DNA of 64,000 bases, taken from NCBI GenBank assembly GCA_963794165.1, contig CAWCCT010000006.1, forward strand, positions 372,001-436,000, in the 5' to 3' direction. The stretch is from PALSA-350 sp963794165 (GTDB taxonomy: Bacteria; Acidobacteriota; Terriglobia; Terriglobales; Acidobacteriaceae). This document shows, piece after piece, positions 25,307 to 35,289 of the stretch. The notes under the pieces are model-generated. The model had not been told where the DNA came from. It did not search any database and was given only the letters and a program-made list of their open reading frames with translations. Made by a program: the position numbers and the translations under genes. Within the stretch, counting starts at the first letter, position 1. Every line of letters starts with the position of its first letter.

Positions 25307-28300
25307 TTAGAACTGATAACGCAAACCGACTTGGAGCGTTCGAAAATTGCTGGTCGTCTTGCCGGTCACTTCTCCAAACGTGGGGGAAGTGGGAGTGTAG
25401 TTCGGCGAATTCAGGTTGGGATGATTGGGAAAGTTATACGCCTCGGCACGGAACTCGAACCCATTCTCCTTGAAGACTGGGAAGGCTTTGATCAACGCGA
25501 GATTCCAGTTCACCAGGCCGGGTGCGTAAACATTGTCGCGGATGCCTTTCTGAAGATTAAACGTCCCGGCAGGGGGCGGAGTCCACAGAGGAGTTCCAGC
25601 GCCAGTGGTCGTGGCGAACCACTGCGGGCTGCCGGCAGCACCTGTGGAACCAGCAAACTTGCCCAGATGCCTCACCCCTCCATGCTGTACCCAGAACTGC
25701 CCCACGGATCCGGTTGGAATATTGGGAGGTTCGCAGTTGAAGCTGCCGAACTCTCCCACTCCGGCGTAGTCGTTGGCGACCCCGACCGAGCAGGGAAAGC
25801 CGGTTTGCATCTGAGTGTTGCCGCTGATCTGCCAACCACCTGCCACTTTGCCCAAAAGATTCTGCTGTCCCCTAAAGAAAGGCAGCACATACAGGTAGTT
25901 GACTATGAAAACCTGGCGGACATCGAACTCCGAAGGCCCCCAAAGATTAGATGTGTTGTAAGTGTCGGGAACGATCGTGTGGTAATTAGAGCCGTTGTCC
26001 ATGTCCTTAGACCAGGTGTAGGCAACGCCGAACAGGGAACCATCCCCAAAATTCCAATTCCATCCCAGTTGTAAGGCGTTGTAGAACTCGCTTACCCCGC
26101 TTTGCGCTTGCTGAATGAAGGCGAAACCCTTATATGGCCGGAGATAGTTAATGTTGACGCCTGGGTTATTGGTGAGAGAACCCGCTGGCGCCTGGTTGAT
26201 GTCGAACACATCCCAATTGTGCAGGCCGCGGGCTCCCACGTAGGCGATGGATAGTGCCGAGTGACGCCCTGGAAGCTGCTGCTGGAGGGTCACGTTCCAG
26301 TTCCACCTGGTTGGGGGCACCAGGTGGCTGTTCATCGTCGTGACCTGGATGGAACCTTCTTCAGTAGAGTTCAGCGAAGCGCCCGGATTGTCGACCGACA
26401 CATTGCTGACGGATACCGTTGGCTGGAAGGGAGAGTTGCCGCCAGGGAATATGTTATCGATGATCCCCTTGTACTCTACGAACCTGCCGCCCCCCGCCCG
26501 GATCACAGTATTTGGATATAGCTGATAAGCGATTCCGAGACGTGGCAGAACAGCGGTAGTTGTGTGCACGTAGCTTTTCGGTAGGTTCGGGGCAAACAGC
26601 CCGTTGCAGGGTTGGCCGGCGCAGGCATTATTTGCCGGATTCGCAGCTGGTACGCGATTGCCTGCGAGGGCAGAGCTCGGAAAATTGCTTCTCCCGGGGA
26701 TCACGAGGCCGTTATAGGGATTCCCAGTGCCCACGATGACGTTGCCGTTGGTTGGATTCACAGAAGGAGCGGCCGAAGGAGAGTATGAGGCCGGATCGAA
26801 GTAGACAGCATTGCCCCACTGCGCGCTGTAAGGAATGACCGTGGTGAAGCGAAGACCATAATCGACATTCAGTTTGTGCGTAAGCTGCCAGTTATCCTGG
26901 ACGAACTCCTCAAACAGCGTTCCACGCCATTCAGTGAATGCCTTTGGCCCAATCTCGGTATAGCTGTCTGCCAAGCCCAGCGCCAGGTTGGCCAAGCCCA
27001 CACCAGACGTCCCGCCATAGCCGGTCCGGGTGTCAGTGAAAAAGAACGTGCCGTTCTGGTTGCTGGCTCCGCCGGGAACTGTCGAGACGTTGATCTGATC
27101 GTTGTCGTTTTCGCCCGCGTAGGAATAGTAAAAGCCCCCCTTGACGGTGTGGTTCGACCAAACCTTGGTCAGACTGTCAGACGCCGCATAAATGATCCCG
27201 GATGAGTGGGACGGGTACGGCCCACCGGCAATGCTGGAGAAAGTGGGCAGGCTGGCGGTGGGAATCTTATTTTCAGAAGCTTTCGCGCCAGGCAGGATGT
27301 AGGGAAAATCGATTCCGAATGTTCCCCGGTCATAGCCCGCCCCTCCAGGCGCGGCGTCGATGTAGACATCGTCGATGCTGACGCTGCCGTGAGCCTCGTT
27401 GATCATGTTCGGGTTGATGGTCCAGACCCAACCCAGGGAGTTCGTTTGGTTGGGCCGCTCGAAAACGATCGGAACCAGGGGGTTGCTCTGGTTGTAAGGG
27501 GAAAGCTCATAGAACGAGTTATCGGAGCGGCGAAAGAGGATGTGCTGGTTGGCCGTGATCAGAAGGTCGCCGTTGATTTGGCCCTGACGCTGATTTTCCG
27601 GTTGGGGAGCCGAGCCGGCAAAGTTCTGTGTTCCCTGTTGGAATCCAGGAGTAGGTGCAGGATAGGAGTTCAAAATCCCGACGCCGTTCGCACTCAATTG
27701 GGGCTGTGGAATGACGTTGCCCGGATAGGCAACGCAACCTGAGCCGCCTGCTACCGGGCAAGTACCCGGAACATAGATTTTGGTGCCGGCCGGGTACCAC
27801 GGATTCGCGCTGAGAAGCTCGCTGAAGTTGCCCTGGCGCATAAGCGCGGTGGGCACGGTCATGTTTTGGGTGTTAGCAAAGCGGTAGCGGATCCAGTCCT
27901 CATTGATGAAAAAGAAGAACTTGTTTCGCAGCTTATCTAAGACAGGCACCTTTGGCGCCCAGACGGGGCCGCCCACTGCAAATCCAAAATTGTTGTAAAC
28001 AAAGGGAGAAGGGAACCGGGTTGCGGGGTTGAGGTTGCGCGTCCAGGTGTTGGCGTCCATCGCCGAATTGCGCAGATACTCGTATGCAGAGCCGTGGAAA
28101 TTCGTGGTTCCGCTCCTGGTCACAATGCGAACCTGGGCGCCCGAAGCACCGCCGTATTCCGCCGAGTAGGCGGCTGTCAGTACTTGCATTTCCTGCACCG
28201 CGTCAGGTTTCACGCCGGCGATGATCTCTCCGTCGTCTCGTGTGCGAACCGCCGGAGCCCCATCGATTGTGTACAACGTATCCTGCGTGCGCGCCCCGTT

Positions 28301-29002
28301 GATATTGAAAGCGTCTCCACTGTTGAACGCGAAGTTAAAATCGCCCAGGGTTGCCGTGCTAACGGAGCCGGGAAGCAGCTGCGTCATGTAGATCGGGTTG
28401 CGGCCGTTCAGCTCCTGCTTTTGAATCTGCTGTCCCGTGATCTCGCTTTGTACCGCTGCGGATTGAGTTTGTAACAGTGCAGCGGTGGCGGTTACCTCGA
28501 CAGTCTGGGTGGCTTCTCCCAGGGTGAGTTTCGCATCTATTGAGATGGTGCTGTTCGATGCCAGCACATTGTGTGTGCTTTCAAACTTCTGAAAGCCGGT
28601 GGCCTCCGCCGTCAGTGTGTACGACGTGGGGGGGAGGTTCGGGACCGCGTAATGGCCTGACGAATCCGTCGACACGGTACGGCTTTCGCCGGTCCCTTCA
28701 TTCTTGATGGTAACTTTTGCATTGGGCACGACCGCCCCGGAGGAGTCCGAAACGAATCCGACGATCGAACCAACATCATTCTGAGCGAACACGCCGGTTG
28801 AAAAGAGGATAAAGCTTAAAAGCATCATCCAAAACGACAGACGTAGGAATACCCGCGCCCGCATCTTCCCGACGCTGACGGTTTGTGGAGGTGTAATTGC
28901 TACAAAAGTGTTGGCCTGTTTTTCCAGGGCCACGGGGTGAATAGACGGGGGTATCCCCGAACCGCGCGTACCAGGACGTGGGAGAATTCCAATCGCTGAC
29001 AT
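25307..29002 (-). CDS. Oar-like carboxypeptidase-regulatory/TonB-dependent receptor-type outer membrane protein 1
   Basis: About 1231 residues. After a long n-region and signal peptide (FWMMLLSFILFSTGVFAQ) comes a carboxypeptidase-regulatory-like domain (GSIVGFVSDSSGAVVPNAKV, then GHYAVPNLPPTSYTL, about 70-155), a plug-like domain (ELNGRNPIYMTQLLPG) and a very long beta-barrel ending in YQF with terminal Phe. This architecture is highly expanded in Acidobacteria and thought to take up or bind polymers. ATG 29002 has GAGAGG 6 nt upstream; ATG 29026 and 28864 are alternatives. The gene has its own terminator. It diverges from a membrane-anchored putative regulator at 29237, with a 234-bp AT-rich promoter space between. 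Ligand unknown. Confidence 0.92.
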   Translation of the reverse strand: MSAIGILPRPGTRGSGIPPSIHPVALEKQANTFVAITPPQTVSVGKMRARVFLRLSFWMMLLSFILFSTGVFAQNDVGSIVGFVSDSSGAVVPNAKVTIKNEGTGESRTVSTDSSGHYAVPNLPPTSYTLTAEATGFQKFESTHNVLASNSTISIDAKLTLGEATQTVEVTATAALLQTQSAAVQSEITGQQIQKQELNGRNPIYMTQLLPGSVSTATLGDFNFAFNSGDAFNINGARTQDTLYTIDGAPAVRTRDDGEIIAGVKPDAVQEMQVLTAAYSAEYGGASGAQVRIVTRSGTTNFHGSAYEYLRNSAMDANTWTRNLNPATRFPSPFVYNNFGFAVGGPVWAPKVPVLDKLRNKFFFFINEDWIRYRFANTQNMTVPTALMRQGNFSELLSANPWYPAGTKIYVPGTCPVAGGSGCVAYPGNVIPQPQLSANGVGILNSYPAPTPGFQQGTQNFAGSAPQPENQRQGQINGDLLITANQHILFRRSDNSFYELSPYNQSNPLVPIVFERPNQTNSLGWVWTINPNMINEAHGSVSIDDVYIDAAPGGAGYDRGTFGIDFPYILPGAKASENKIPTASLPTFSSIAGGPYPSHSSGIIYAASDSLTKVWSNHTVKGGFYYSYAGENDNDQINVSTVPGGASNQNGTFFFTDTRTGYGGTSGVGLANLALGLADSYTEIGPKAFTEWRGTLFEEFVQDNWQLTHKLNVDYGLRFTTVIPYSAQWGNAVYFDPASYSPSAAPSVNPTNGNVIVGTGNPYNGLVIPGRSNFPSSALAGNRVPAANPANNACAGQPCNGLFAPNLPKSYVHTTTAVLPRLGIAYQLYPNTVIRAGGGRFVEYKGIIDNIFPGGNSPFQPTVSVSNVSVDNPGASLNSTEEGSIQVTTMNSHLVPPTRWNWNVTLQQQLPGRHSALSIAYVGARGLHNWDVFDINQAPAGSLTNNPGVNINYLRPYKGFAFIQQAQSGVSEFYNALQLGWNWNFGDGSLFGVAYTWSKDMDNGSNYHTIVPDTYNTSNLWGPSEFDVRQVFIVNYLYVLPFFRGQQNLLGKVAGGWQISGNTQMQTGFPCSVGVANDYAGVGEFGSFNCEPPNIPTGSVGQFWVQHGGVRHLGKFAGSTGAAGSPQWFATTTGAGTPLWTPPPAGTFNLQKGIRDNVYAPGLVNWNLALIKAFPVFKENGFEFRAEAYNFPNHPNLNSPNYTPTSPTFGEVTGKTTSNFRTLQVGLRYQF

Positions 29003-29236
29003 GTCGGCCTCTCGAAAATACTTCAATGGCCTAATGTTTGCGCTTCCGCAGCCTGATTTGAAGGGGTCTACCCTGTGTTTACACCGAGAGTTTGATAGGG
29101 CGTGAGCGGTTTTTTATTTCTTCTGGAATGTGTAGCGCAGCTGCAAAATTGCATAGATCGTCAATAACCTTTTGTTAAAAGAATAACTTGGGAACTTTTA
29201 CCGTTTGTTCTCTTTGGATCTGTTAACCTTCCGTGC

Positions 29237-30592
29237 GTGGACGCTATGAATCAACGCGACGTCTCACAACCAGATTTCGAGGCAGCCTCAAAAGAGTTAG
29301 CGACTGAGCCTCGCTGGCAGTTGGCTCAACGCATCGTCGCCAGCCGGAGCTTTGCCAAGTCGGCTTTGCTGTCTCGCTTTCTTCTCTACGTGTGTGAACG
29401 CGAGATCACCGGAAAGACCGACGAGATCAGTGAACACCAGATTGGTGTTCACGTCTTTGGCCGGCGACCGGGATACCACCCCGGAGAAGACAATATCGTA
29501 AGGAACTACGCCCGTCAGCTCCGCCAGCGTCTGGACCAATATTTCCTTGACGAGGGCAGAGCAGAGGAGCTTCGCCTCGGCATTCCTCGCGGCAAATATG
29601 TTCCGGTCTACTGCCTCAATCGTTTCCAGGAGCGCCCGTTGCTGGTGGTAGCGGAGCGTCAAACGGATAACGGCGGCGTGTTAGAAACAGTGGCGCCTGC
29701 TGCGCCCGCCGCGGTACCGGTACAGCCCGCACCGCGCCGGTGGCTCGTTTTTGGCTGCGGAGTTTTGCTGTTGCTTGCCTGTCTGGCCATTACGTGGGGG
29801 TTTGCGCATCCCGCCTCCTCGTATTCTGAGGAGCCGTCGCATCCGTTGTGGGCACGCCTCTTCGACAAAAATCATCAGACATTGATCGTGCCGTCCGACG
29901 ATGGAATCGTCATGATTCAGAATCTGACCGGTCATCTGGTTCCGCTGTCCGAATACATCAATCGCGATTACCTATCTCTCAGGAGCCCCTATAAGGTTGA
30001 CGAGCAGAACATGAGAGACCTGGACGCACAGCGTTACACCAATGTTACCGATCTGAATGCGGTGATGCGGTTCTCGCATCTTCGCGAGGCAGACGCCGGT
30101 CAGCTTACGGTGCGCTATGCACGTGAGCTGCACATGGAAGACCTCAAGGACGCAAACGGCATACTTCTGGGATCCAGTTTTTCCAATCCCTGGGCGGAGC
30201 TGTTCGAGAAAAATCTTAATTTCGTGTTCAACTACCAGCCTCACCCCAATGCCTCACTCATCGTAAACAGGCACCCTCAAGTGGGAGAGCTGCCGGTTTA
30301 CAAGAATGACGCGACTGGGCCCTCGCATCGAACGTATGCGGTCATCGCACTTGTTCCCAATCTCAACGCCACAGGATCCGTCCTTTTGGCGGAGGGGCTG
30401 ACCATGGCCGGAACCCAGGCGGCGGTGGACACGCTCTTCAATCCCGCCATGATGCGGTCCCTTCTCGAGAAGTTCAGCAATAGCGATGGTTCTCTAAACC
30501 CATTCGAAATCCTGATTGAGACCAGGAGCTTCGGGTCGGATTCGCCGCAAGCTACCGTAGTCGCGACCCGGGTCTACAAAAAGCATCCTTGA
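29237..30592 (+). CDS. Putative membrane-anchored regulator (acidobacterial DNA-binding-like N-domain)
   Basis: 451 residues from GTG 29237 (ATG 29246 also possible). Residues 25-125 (SALLSRFLLYVCERE, HQIGVHVFGRRPGYHPGEDNIVRNYARQLRQRL, GIPRGKYVPVY) match a domain common in Acidobacteria that looks like a winged-helix/response-effector unit. A Pro/Ala linker is followed by one membrane span (about 169-190) and a roughly 260-residue extracytoplasmic domain. The topology is that of a CadC- or ToxR-like one-component sensor. It diverges from the first Oar-like receptor gene, its likely target. Function is inference; no experimental family role is known to me. Confidence 0.6.
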   Translation: MDAMNQRDVSQPDFEAASKELATEPRWQLAQRIVASRSFAKSALLSRFLLYVCEREITGKTDEISEHQIGVHVFGRRPGYHPGEDNIVRNYARQLRQRLDQYFLDEGRAEELRLGIPRGKYVPVYCLNRFQERPLLVVAERQTDNGGVLETVAPAAPAAVPVQPAPRRWLVFGCGVLLLLACLAITWGFAHPASSYSEEPSHPLWARLFDKNHQTLIVPSDDGIVMIQNLTGHLVPLSEYINRDYLSLRSPYKVDEQNMRDLDAQRYTNVTDLNAVMRFSHLREADAGQLTVRYARELHMEDLKDANGILLGSSFSNPWAELFEKNLNFVFNYQPHPNASLIVNRHPQVGELPVYKNDATGPSHRTYAVIALVPNLNATGSVLLAEGLTMAGTQAAVDTLFNPAMMRSLLEKFSNSDGSLNPFEILIETRSFGSDSPQATVVATRVYKKHP

Positions 30593-30622
30593 CGCATCTG
30601 TCTGCGCAGTCAAACGGTGCGA

Positions 30623-31207
30623 TCACGGGGGAGCACCAGGATCGCAAGCCTCTTTCATTTGTTTCAGCAACCAGATCCTCGCCAACGCCCAATGTCGCTT
30701 CACCGACCGCGGAGACATGTCCAGGATGTCGCCGATTTCTTCTACAGAGAATCCGCCGAAGTAGCGTAGTTCCACAACTTTCGCCTGCCGCGGATCCACT
30801 CCTTCAAGAGTCGTAAGTGCGTCATGCAAAGCAAGCACCTCTTTTGAGCGCTCGCTCGAAACCATCAATCCCTCTTCAAACTCAACCCGCTGAAGACCTC
30901 CCGCTCTCATCTCGGCGTTGTGCGCACGCGCGTGATCGACAAGCAAGCGGCGCATGACATTTGCGGCCACTCCGATAAAGTGCTGCCGGCTCTGCCAATC
31001 AACGCTATCTCGAGCCAGACGCAAAAATGCCTCATTGATCAGCGCAGTCGGTTGTAGTGTGTGGTCCCTTCGCTCCCGTTGCATATAGGATTTGGCTAAC
31101 CGGTGAAGTTCTTGATAGACAAGCGGCAATAACTTCTCGGCGGCAGATCTGTCTCCGTTTTTCATGGCCTTCAAGAGAAGGGTGACTTGCCCGTCATCTG
31201 CGCACAT
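30623..31207 (-). CDS. ECF-type sigma factor (TIGR02999-like)
   Basis: 194 residues from ATG 31207; a TTG at 31264 would add 19 residues. Region 2 (PLVYQELHRLAKSYMQRER, TLQPTALINEAFLRLA) and region 4 (AKVVELRYFGGFSVEEIGDILDMSPRSVKRHW) are clear. This sub-family is common in Acidobacteria and Planctomycetes and often has no linked anti-sigma factor; none is evident here, though the exported protein gene diverges from it and a kinase lies 1 kb away. It converges with the 29237 gene, with only 30 nt between stops. Confidence 0.9.
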   Translation of the reverse strand: MCADDGQVTLLLKAMKNGDRSAAEKLLPLVYQELHRLAKSYMQRERRDHTLQPTALINEAFLRLARDSVDWQSRQHFIGVAANVMRRLLVDHARAHNAEMRAGGLQRVEFEEGLMVSSERSKEVLALHDALTTLEGVDPRQAKVVELRYFGGFSVEEIGDILDMSPRSVKRHWALARIWLLKQMKEACDPGAPP

Positions 31208-31352
31208 AAGAGTTGACCCCCATTTGGGTGACACTCCACTTACCAGGCGGCCATGATCCTTCAATGGCTAATTAGCTGGTCTTCCGGCGGCCGCTGTAAC
31301 CCAGCAGAAAAGTTTGGCCCTTTTGGGCAGTGGATTCCGCTTAATCAATTGA

Positions 31353-31375
31353 AGGCGATCAGAGCTCGATCGCCT
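31353..31375 (+). promoter_or_regulatory. 5' leader hairpin of the exported protein gene
   Basis: AGGCGATC (31353-31360) pairs with GATCGCCT (31368-31375) across a 7-nt loop, ending about 8 nt before the AAGGAG ribosome site. It could stabilise the mRNA or act as an operator. Only the dyad itself is seen. Confidence 0.4.
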
Positions 31376-31395
31376 CACCGAAAGGAGACACTGTC

Positions 31396-31812
31396 ATGAA
31401 ACGGATCACAGCAATCGCTCTCTTCGCCATGGCAAATTTTGTCATGGCCGGCACGTCATTCGCACAGTCCAGGGAGGTTCAGGCAACCGTCCCGTTCGAT
31501 TTTACCGTGGGCAACAAGCTGCTTCCCGCGGGTACTTACACGATTACACAGATGGAAACGAGCGTGATCGAGATCAGGAGCCACGATAAACCCATTGCGG
31601 CCCTTAGTCTTGTGGAACCGGACGACCACAAGTCCCCAAACCATGGAAAGCTGATCTTCAATAAGTACGGCAGCCAGTACTTCCTGACCGAGATTCTCAG
31701 CGATCAGTCGGATATGCATGCCGCGGTTCCTGCTTCGAAGACGGAAAAGAGGGTTCGGCTCGAACAAGCAAAGCTTAACTCGAGCAGCCAGACTCTGGTT
31801 GCTACCCGGTAA
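31396..31812 (+). CDS. Exported small protein, acidobacterial hypothetical family
   Basis: 138 residues with a clear signal peptide (AIALFAMANFVMAGTSFAQ). The mature part begins QATVPFDFTVGNKLLPAGTYTI, a stretch repeatedly found in small secreted Acidobacteria proteins, and is beta-rich. No catalytic motif. The start ATG has AAGGAG 8 nt upstream and a leader hairpin. It diverges from the ECF sigma gene, which may control it. Function unknown. Confidence 0.8.
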   Translation: MKRITAIALFAMANFVMAGTSFAQSREVQATVPFDFTVGNKLLPAGTYTITQMETSVIEIRSHDKPIAALSLVEPDDHKSPNHGKLIFNKYGSQYFLTEILSDQSDMHAAVPASKTEKRVRLEQAKLNSSSQTLVATR

Positions 31813-32270
31813 CTGAGCAATTTGAACTAGTAAGGCCTAGAGCTAGCCTGGGCCTTCTCCTTCAATCGGATCCGTTCGATCTAGGTGACACTCAGGCGGA
31901 GTTTGAAAATAAATTTGGTACTTTTTGTATTCACGAGGCACTAAATAATGGGCAGGATAGGGGCAGCGCTCCCCGATTGGGAGAACAACAAATCAGGACT
32001 CGTAAATTCCCCGTCGGACCCAGTTTGCTGGGTGCCCGCCTCGGGCGTAATAAAGGCAGCTACACCGTGGCTGTTGGTATAGGCTTGTTCTACGGTACTT
32101 TTCTCTTCTCTTAGACATCCGGAACTCCCTCCGGTATTACGATTCGGGCAGTGTTACCCGTCCTGCCTGCACCGGAGATTGACCACGGTTCGGTTTCCGT
32201 CGAGTTGTAATCAAGGGCGCTTAGTCCTGGTATAGGTCTTTCAAAATAATCGGTTTGTGGGCTGGGAATT
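31813..32270. other. Intergenic stretch without recognised gene
   Basis: 458 bp. A weak imperfect hairpin (AAGGCC near 31841 with GGGCCTT near 31860) just after the exported protein may terminate it. The rest is lower in coding character in all frames; I see no RNA gene or conserved repeat. It should carry the promoter of the kinase gene. Confidence 0.4.
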
Positions 32271-35162
32271 ATGGCTGGTCAACCCGAGCTCGTGGAGCAA
32301 TTGTTCGAGTCTGCATTGGCGCTCAAGCCGGCCGACCGGGAGGCCTTCCTCGACCAGGTGTGCAGCCACGATCCAGAGCTAAGGCGCACGGTCGAAGAGC
32401 TGCTGGCCGAGGATGCACGCGCCGGTAGCCTTCTCGAGCACCCGCCCCTTGATTTTCTTGACCATCCGGTGGGGTGCAGCTCGTCCGCCAACACTGTCAC
32501 CGGCGACGACAGTGCAATCCTTTCGCTGCCGCCCGCGGGGCAACTCAAGACCGGTCAAGTCCTGATCGATCGTTTCGTCATTATCCGTTTCATCGCCAAA
32601 GGAGGTATGGGCGAAGTCTATGAGGCGGAGGATGCCTTTCTGCAAGGCGTCCACGTCGCCCTGAAGACGATTCTTCCTCAAATTGCCGACAATCCGGCCT
32701 CGCGGCAAAGGTTCGAGCGGGAAGTATTACTGGCGAGGGAAGTTAGTCATCCAAACCTTTGCCCAATCTATGACATCTTTCATGGTGAGCAGGCGCCGGC
32801 TAACTTCTTGTTCTTAACCATGAAGCTTCTGCCCGGCGAAACCCTCGCAGCGCGCCTGCGGAGAACTGCGCCCATCCCGATTGCGGAAGGATTGGCCATC
32901 CTGAAGCAGATGACCGCCGGACTGGCCGCGCTCCACTCCGCCGGCATCATTCACCGGGACATCAAGCCGAACAACATCATGCTCGATGGTACCGGTTCGG
33001 AGGTGCGGCTCTGCATCACGGATTTCGGCCTGGCTCACACTCATGAGGCTGAGCCATCTTTCACTGGGAAAGGCTGGATAGCAGGAACACCGGAGTATAT
33101 GGCTCCGGAACTGTACCTGGGGCGGCCGCCCTCGCAAGCCAGCGATCTTTTCGCCTTTGGTGTTGTTCTGCACCAGGTCTTTACCGGGCAGAAGCCGGCT
33201 GTTTCGCCAGACAACTCCTCTGTCGTCGCCAGTCCGCGATTGACTACAGCGGGTGTACCTTCATTTTGCACCCAGCTTATCGCGCAATGCCTCGACCCCG
33301 ATCCTCAGCGCAGGTGCCAGGCGTTTGAGCGCGCACTGGATTCGCTCCACATCAACTACCGCCCGCGAGAAATGTGGACCCGGCGTCGTTTTGCCGGCAC
33401 TGCAGTGGCGGCGGTGGGCGCCCTTGCTGGTGTCGCATGGTGGAGATGGAATGACGTGGAAGATGTGTTGCGTCCGCTGCCCAGCAAGCGTTTCGTAGCC
33501 CTCTTGAATTGGCCCGAAACTTCCGATAGCCACGTGGCTCCTATGCTGACCAGCGTCTTAGGTGCCATCAAGAGCGAACTTACACGCGTCGAGACGCTTG
33601 ATCGGGATCTCTTTGTCATCTCCCCCGAGGACGCGAGTCTCAGTGTGGCGGGAGTGAAGCATTTAAATGAGATCTGTGAGCCTCTGGGAGCAAACCTGGT
33701 GCTGGCTGCCTCCGGCTTGCCCGGAGCCAAGCACTTTGAGCTCTTCCTGCGCTTGCTGGATCCCTCTTCCAGTCAGCCGCTTCGGGAGAAGAAGCTGTCC
33801 TGTGCTCTGTCTCAGATCACATCGCTCCCCGGAAAAGCCGTGCAGGCCGCGGCGTCACTGCTCGACTTACTTCCTTACCTAAAGCGGGGTGAGGGAGAGT
33901 TGCCCGGAACGCAATCGGCCGCTGCCTTTACTGCCTTCCAGTCGGCCGAGACCCTGAGGGCGCAACCAAACGACAGCGGACTCGACGCAGCGATTGAGCA
34001 ATATAAACAAGCGACGGACCTGGATTCCCGTTACGCGATGGCTCATGCCAACCTGGCGCTTGCTTACACCCGGCTCTATGCAATTCGGCGAATCCCCGAA
34101 GCTCTGGACCTGGCTTACGGAAATTGCCAGGCTGCCCTATCGCTGGAGCCTGGTCTCGCCGACGGACATGTCGCCCTGGCCTTGGTCTTCGAACAGACTG
34201 GCAATGAGCAGGGAGCATTAAAGGAGATGGACCAGGCGCTCTCACTCGATCCCTCCAATCGATACACTTTGGTTTCACAGGCGCAGATCTACACCCGTCT
34301 GAATCGCTGGGACGACGCGGAGAAAACTTTTCGCCGGGCGTTGAAAGAGCACCCCAATTTCTGGCTGGCATACAACGAGCTTGGCTTTGGCTTGCATGGG
34401 CAGGCGAGGTATCGGGAGGCTATCCAGGCTTTTCGCGCTGCAAGCCTGGCGGCTCCGAAAAATTCGATGGCTCTCGGCAACCTAGGCGGGGAGTATCTGC
34501 AGGTCGGCCGATTCGATGAAGCTCTGCGGACTCTTCAACAGGGCTTGGCGTTGGATCCAAATTCGGACCTGGTGGCGGCGAACACATCGCTCGCATTTCG
34601 TTACCAGGGTAAGTACGAAAAGGCGCTGCCATTCGCACGCAAAGCCGTCGAACTGAATCCAGTTCTCGATTCGAACTGGCTGGAACTCGCCGATTGCCAG
34701 TCTTCTTTGCCCAATCATCAAAACGAAGCCATAGCTGCTTATGCGCGGGCTGCGAAGGAGGCGGAGCACCATCTCTTCACCGATCCGGCCGATGCCCCGA
34801 CCTGGATGCTGCTTGCTCTTTACAAGGTGAAGTCGGGTAGTCCGGAAGACGCTCCTTTGCTCATCGAAAGAGCCGAATCGCTGGGAGCTCGGGACATGGA
34901 CTCGCAGGTTTACAAAGCAAGAATTCTGGAACTCCTCGGAAAACGTGAGGAGGCGCTCACTACGCTCGCTGCCTGCTTTCGGAAAGGAGCAGGTGACTTA
35001 CAGCTGGTGGAATTTCCTGATTTGCGAGCGCTTCGTAAGGACCCCCGCTATCGGCAACTGACGCAGTCACAAGCTCCTACCACGGTTGCCGCGGCTTCAC
35101 CAGGCCGGGGAGAATTTTCAGCCGTTTATCCGGGCGGTGTGGTCAACGCCAACTGGGGTTGA
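32271..35162 (+). CDS. Ser/Thr protein kinase with transmembrane span and TPR domain
   Basis: 963 residues. An N-terminal segment (VEQLFESALALKPADREAFLDQ) typical of acidobacterial kinases precedes the Hanks-type kinase (about 100-365): glycine loop AKGGMGEVYEA, Lys132 (VALKTIL), HRDIKPNN (Asp230), DFG (Asp251) and GTPEYMAPEL. A membrane span (about 370-390) follows, then an extracytoplasmic region with TPRs (about 545-900). All catalytic residues are present, so it should be active, with the TPR part sensing or scaffolding outside. ATG 32271 follows GGGCTGGGA. Partners are unknown; the small 35290 gene follows 127 bp later. Confidence 0.93.
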   Translation: MAGQPELVEQLFESALALKPADREAFLDQVCSHDPELRRTVEELLAEDARAGSLLEHPPLDFLDHPVGCSSSANTVTGDDSAILSLPPAGQLKTGQVLIDRFVIIRFIAKGGMGEVYEAEDAFLQGVHVALKTILPQIADNPASRQRFEREVLLAREVSHPNLCPIYDIFHGEQAPANFLFLTMKLLPGETLAARLRRTAPIPIAEGLAILKQMTAGLAALHSAGIIHRDIKPNNIMLDGTGSEVRLCITDFGLAHTHEAEPSFTGKGWIAGTPEYMAPELYLGRPPSQASDLFAFGVVLHQVFTGQKPAVSPDNSSVVASPRLTTAGVPSFCTQLIAQCLDPDPQRRCQAFERALDSLHINYRPREMWTRRRFAGTAVAAVGALAGVAWWRWNDVEDVLRPLPSKRFVALLNWPETSDSHVAPMLTSVLGAIKSELTRVETLDRDLFVISPEDASLSVAGVKHLNEICEPLGANLVLAASGLPGAKHFELFLRLLDPSSSQPLREKKLSCALSQITSLPGKAVQAAASLLDLLPYLKRGEGELPGTQSAAAFTAFQSAETLRAQPNDSGLDAAIEQYKQATDLDSRYAMAHANLALAYTRLYAIRRIPEALDLAYGNCQAALSLEPGLADGHVALALVFEQTGNEQGALKEMDQALSLDPSNRYTLVSQAQIYTRLNRWDDAEKTFRRALKEHPNFWLAYNELGFGLHGQARYREAIQAFRAASLAAPKNSMALGNLGGEYLQVGRFDEALRTLQQGLALDPNSDLVAANTSLAFRYQGKYEKALPFARKAVELNPVLDSNWLELADCQSSLPNHQNEAIAAYARAAKEAEHHLFTDPADAPTWMLLALYKVKSGSPEDAPLLIERAESLGARDMDSQVYKARILELLGKREEALTTLAACFRKGAGDLQLVEFPDLRALRKDPRYRQLTQSQAPTTVAAASPGRGEFSAVYPGGVVNANWG

Positions 35163-35289
35163 CCCGGGGCCAACGAATTGTTCCGCGGCATGGCCGGAAG
35201 ATCGGCACATGTTGAGGAGACTTTCCTGCCGAAGCATTTTGCTGAGGTAAACGACAACCCCTAACGTTGTCCAGAGAGACGAGGATGAT

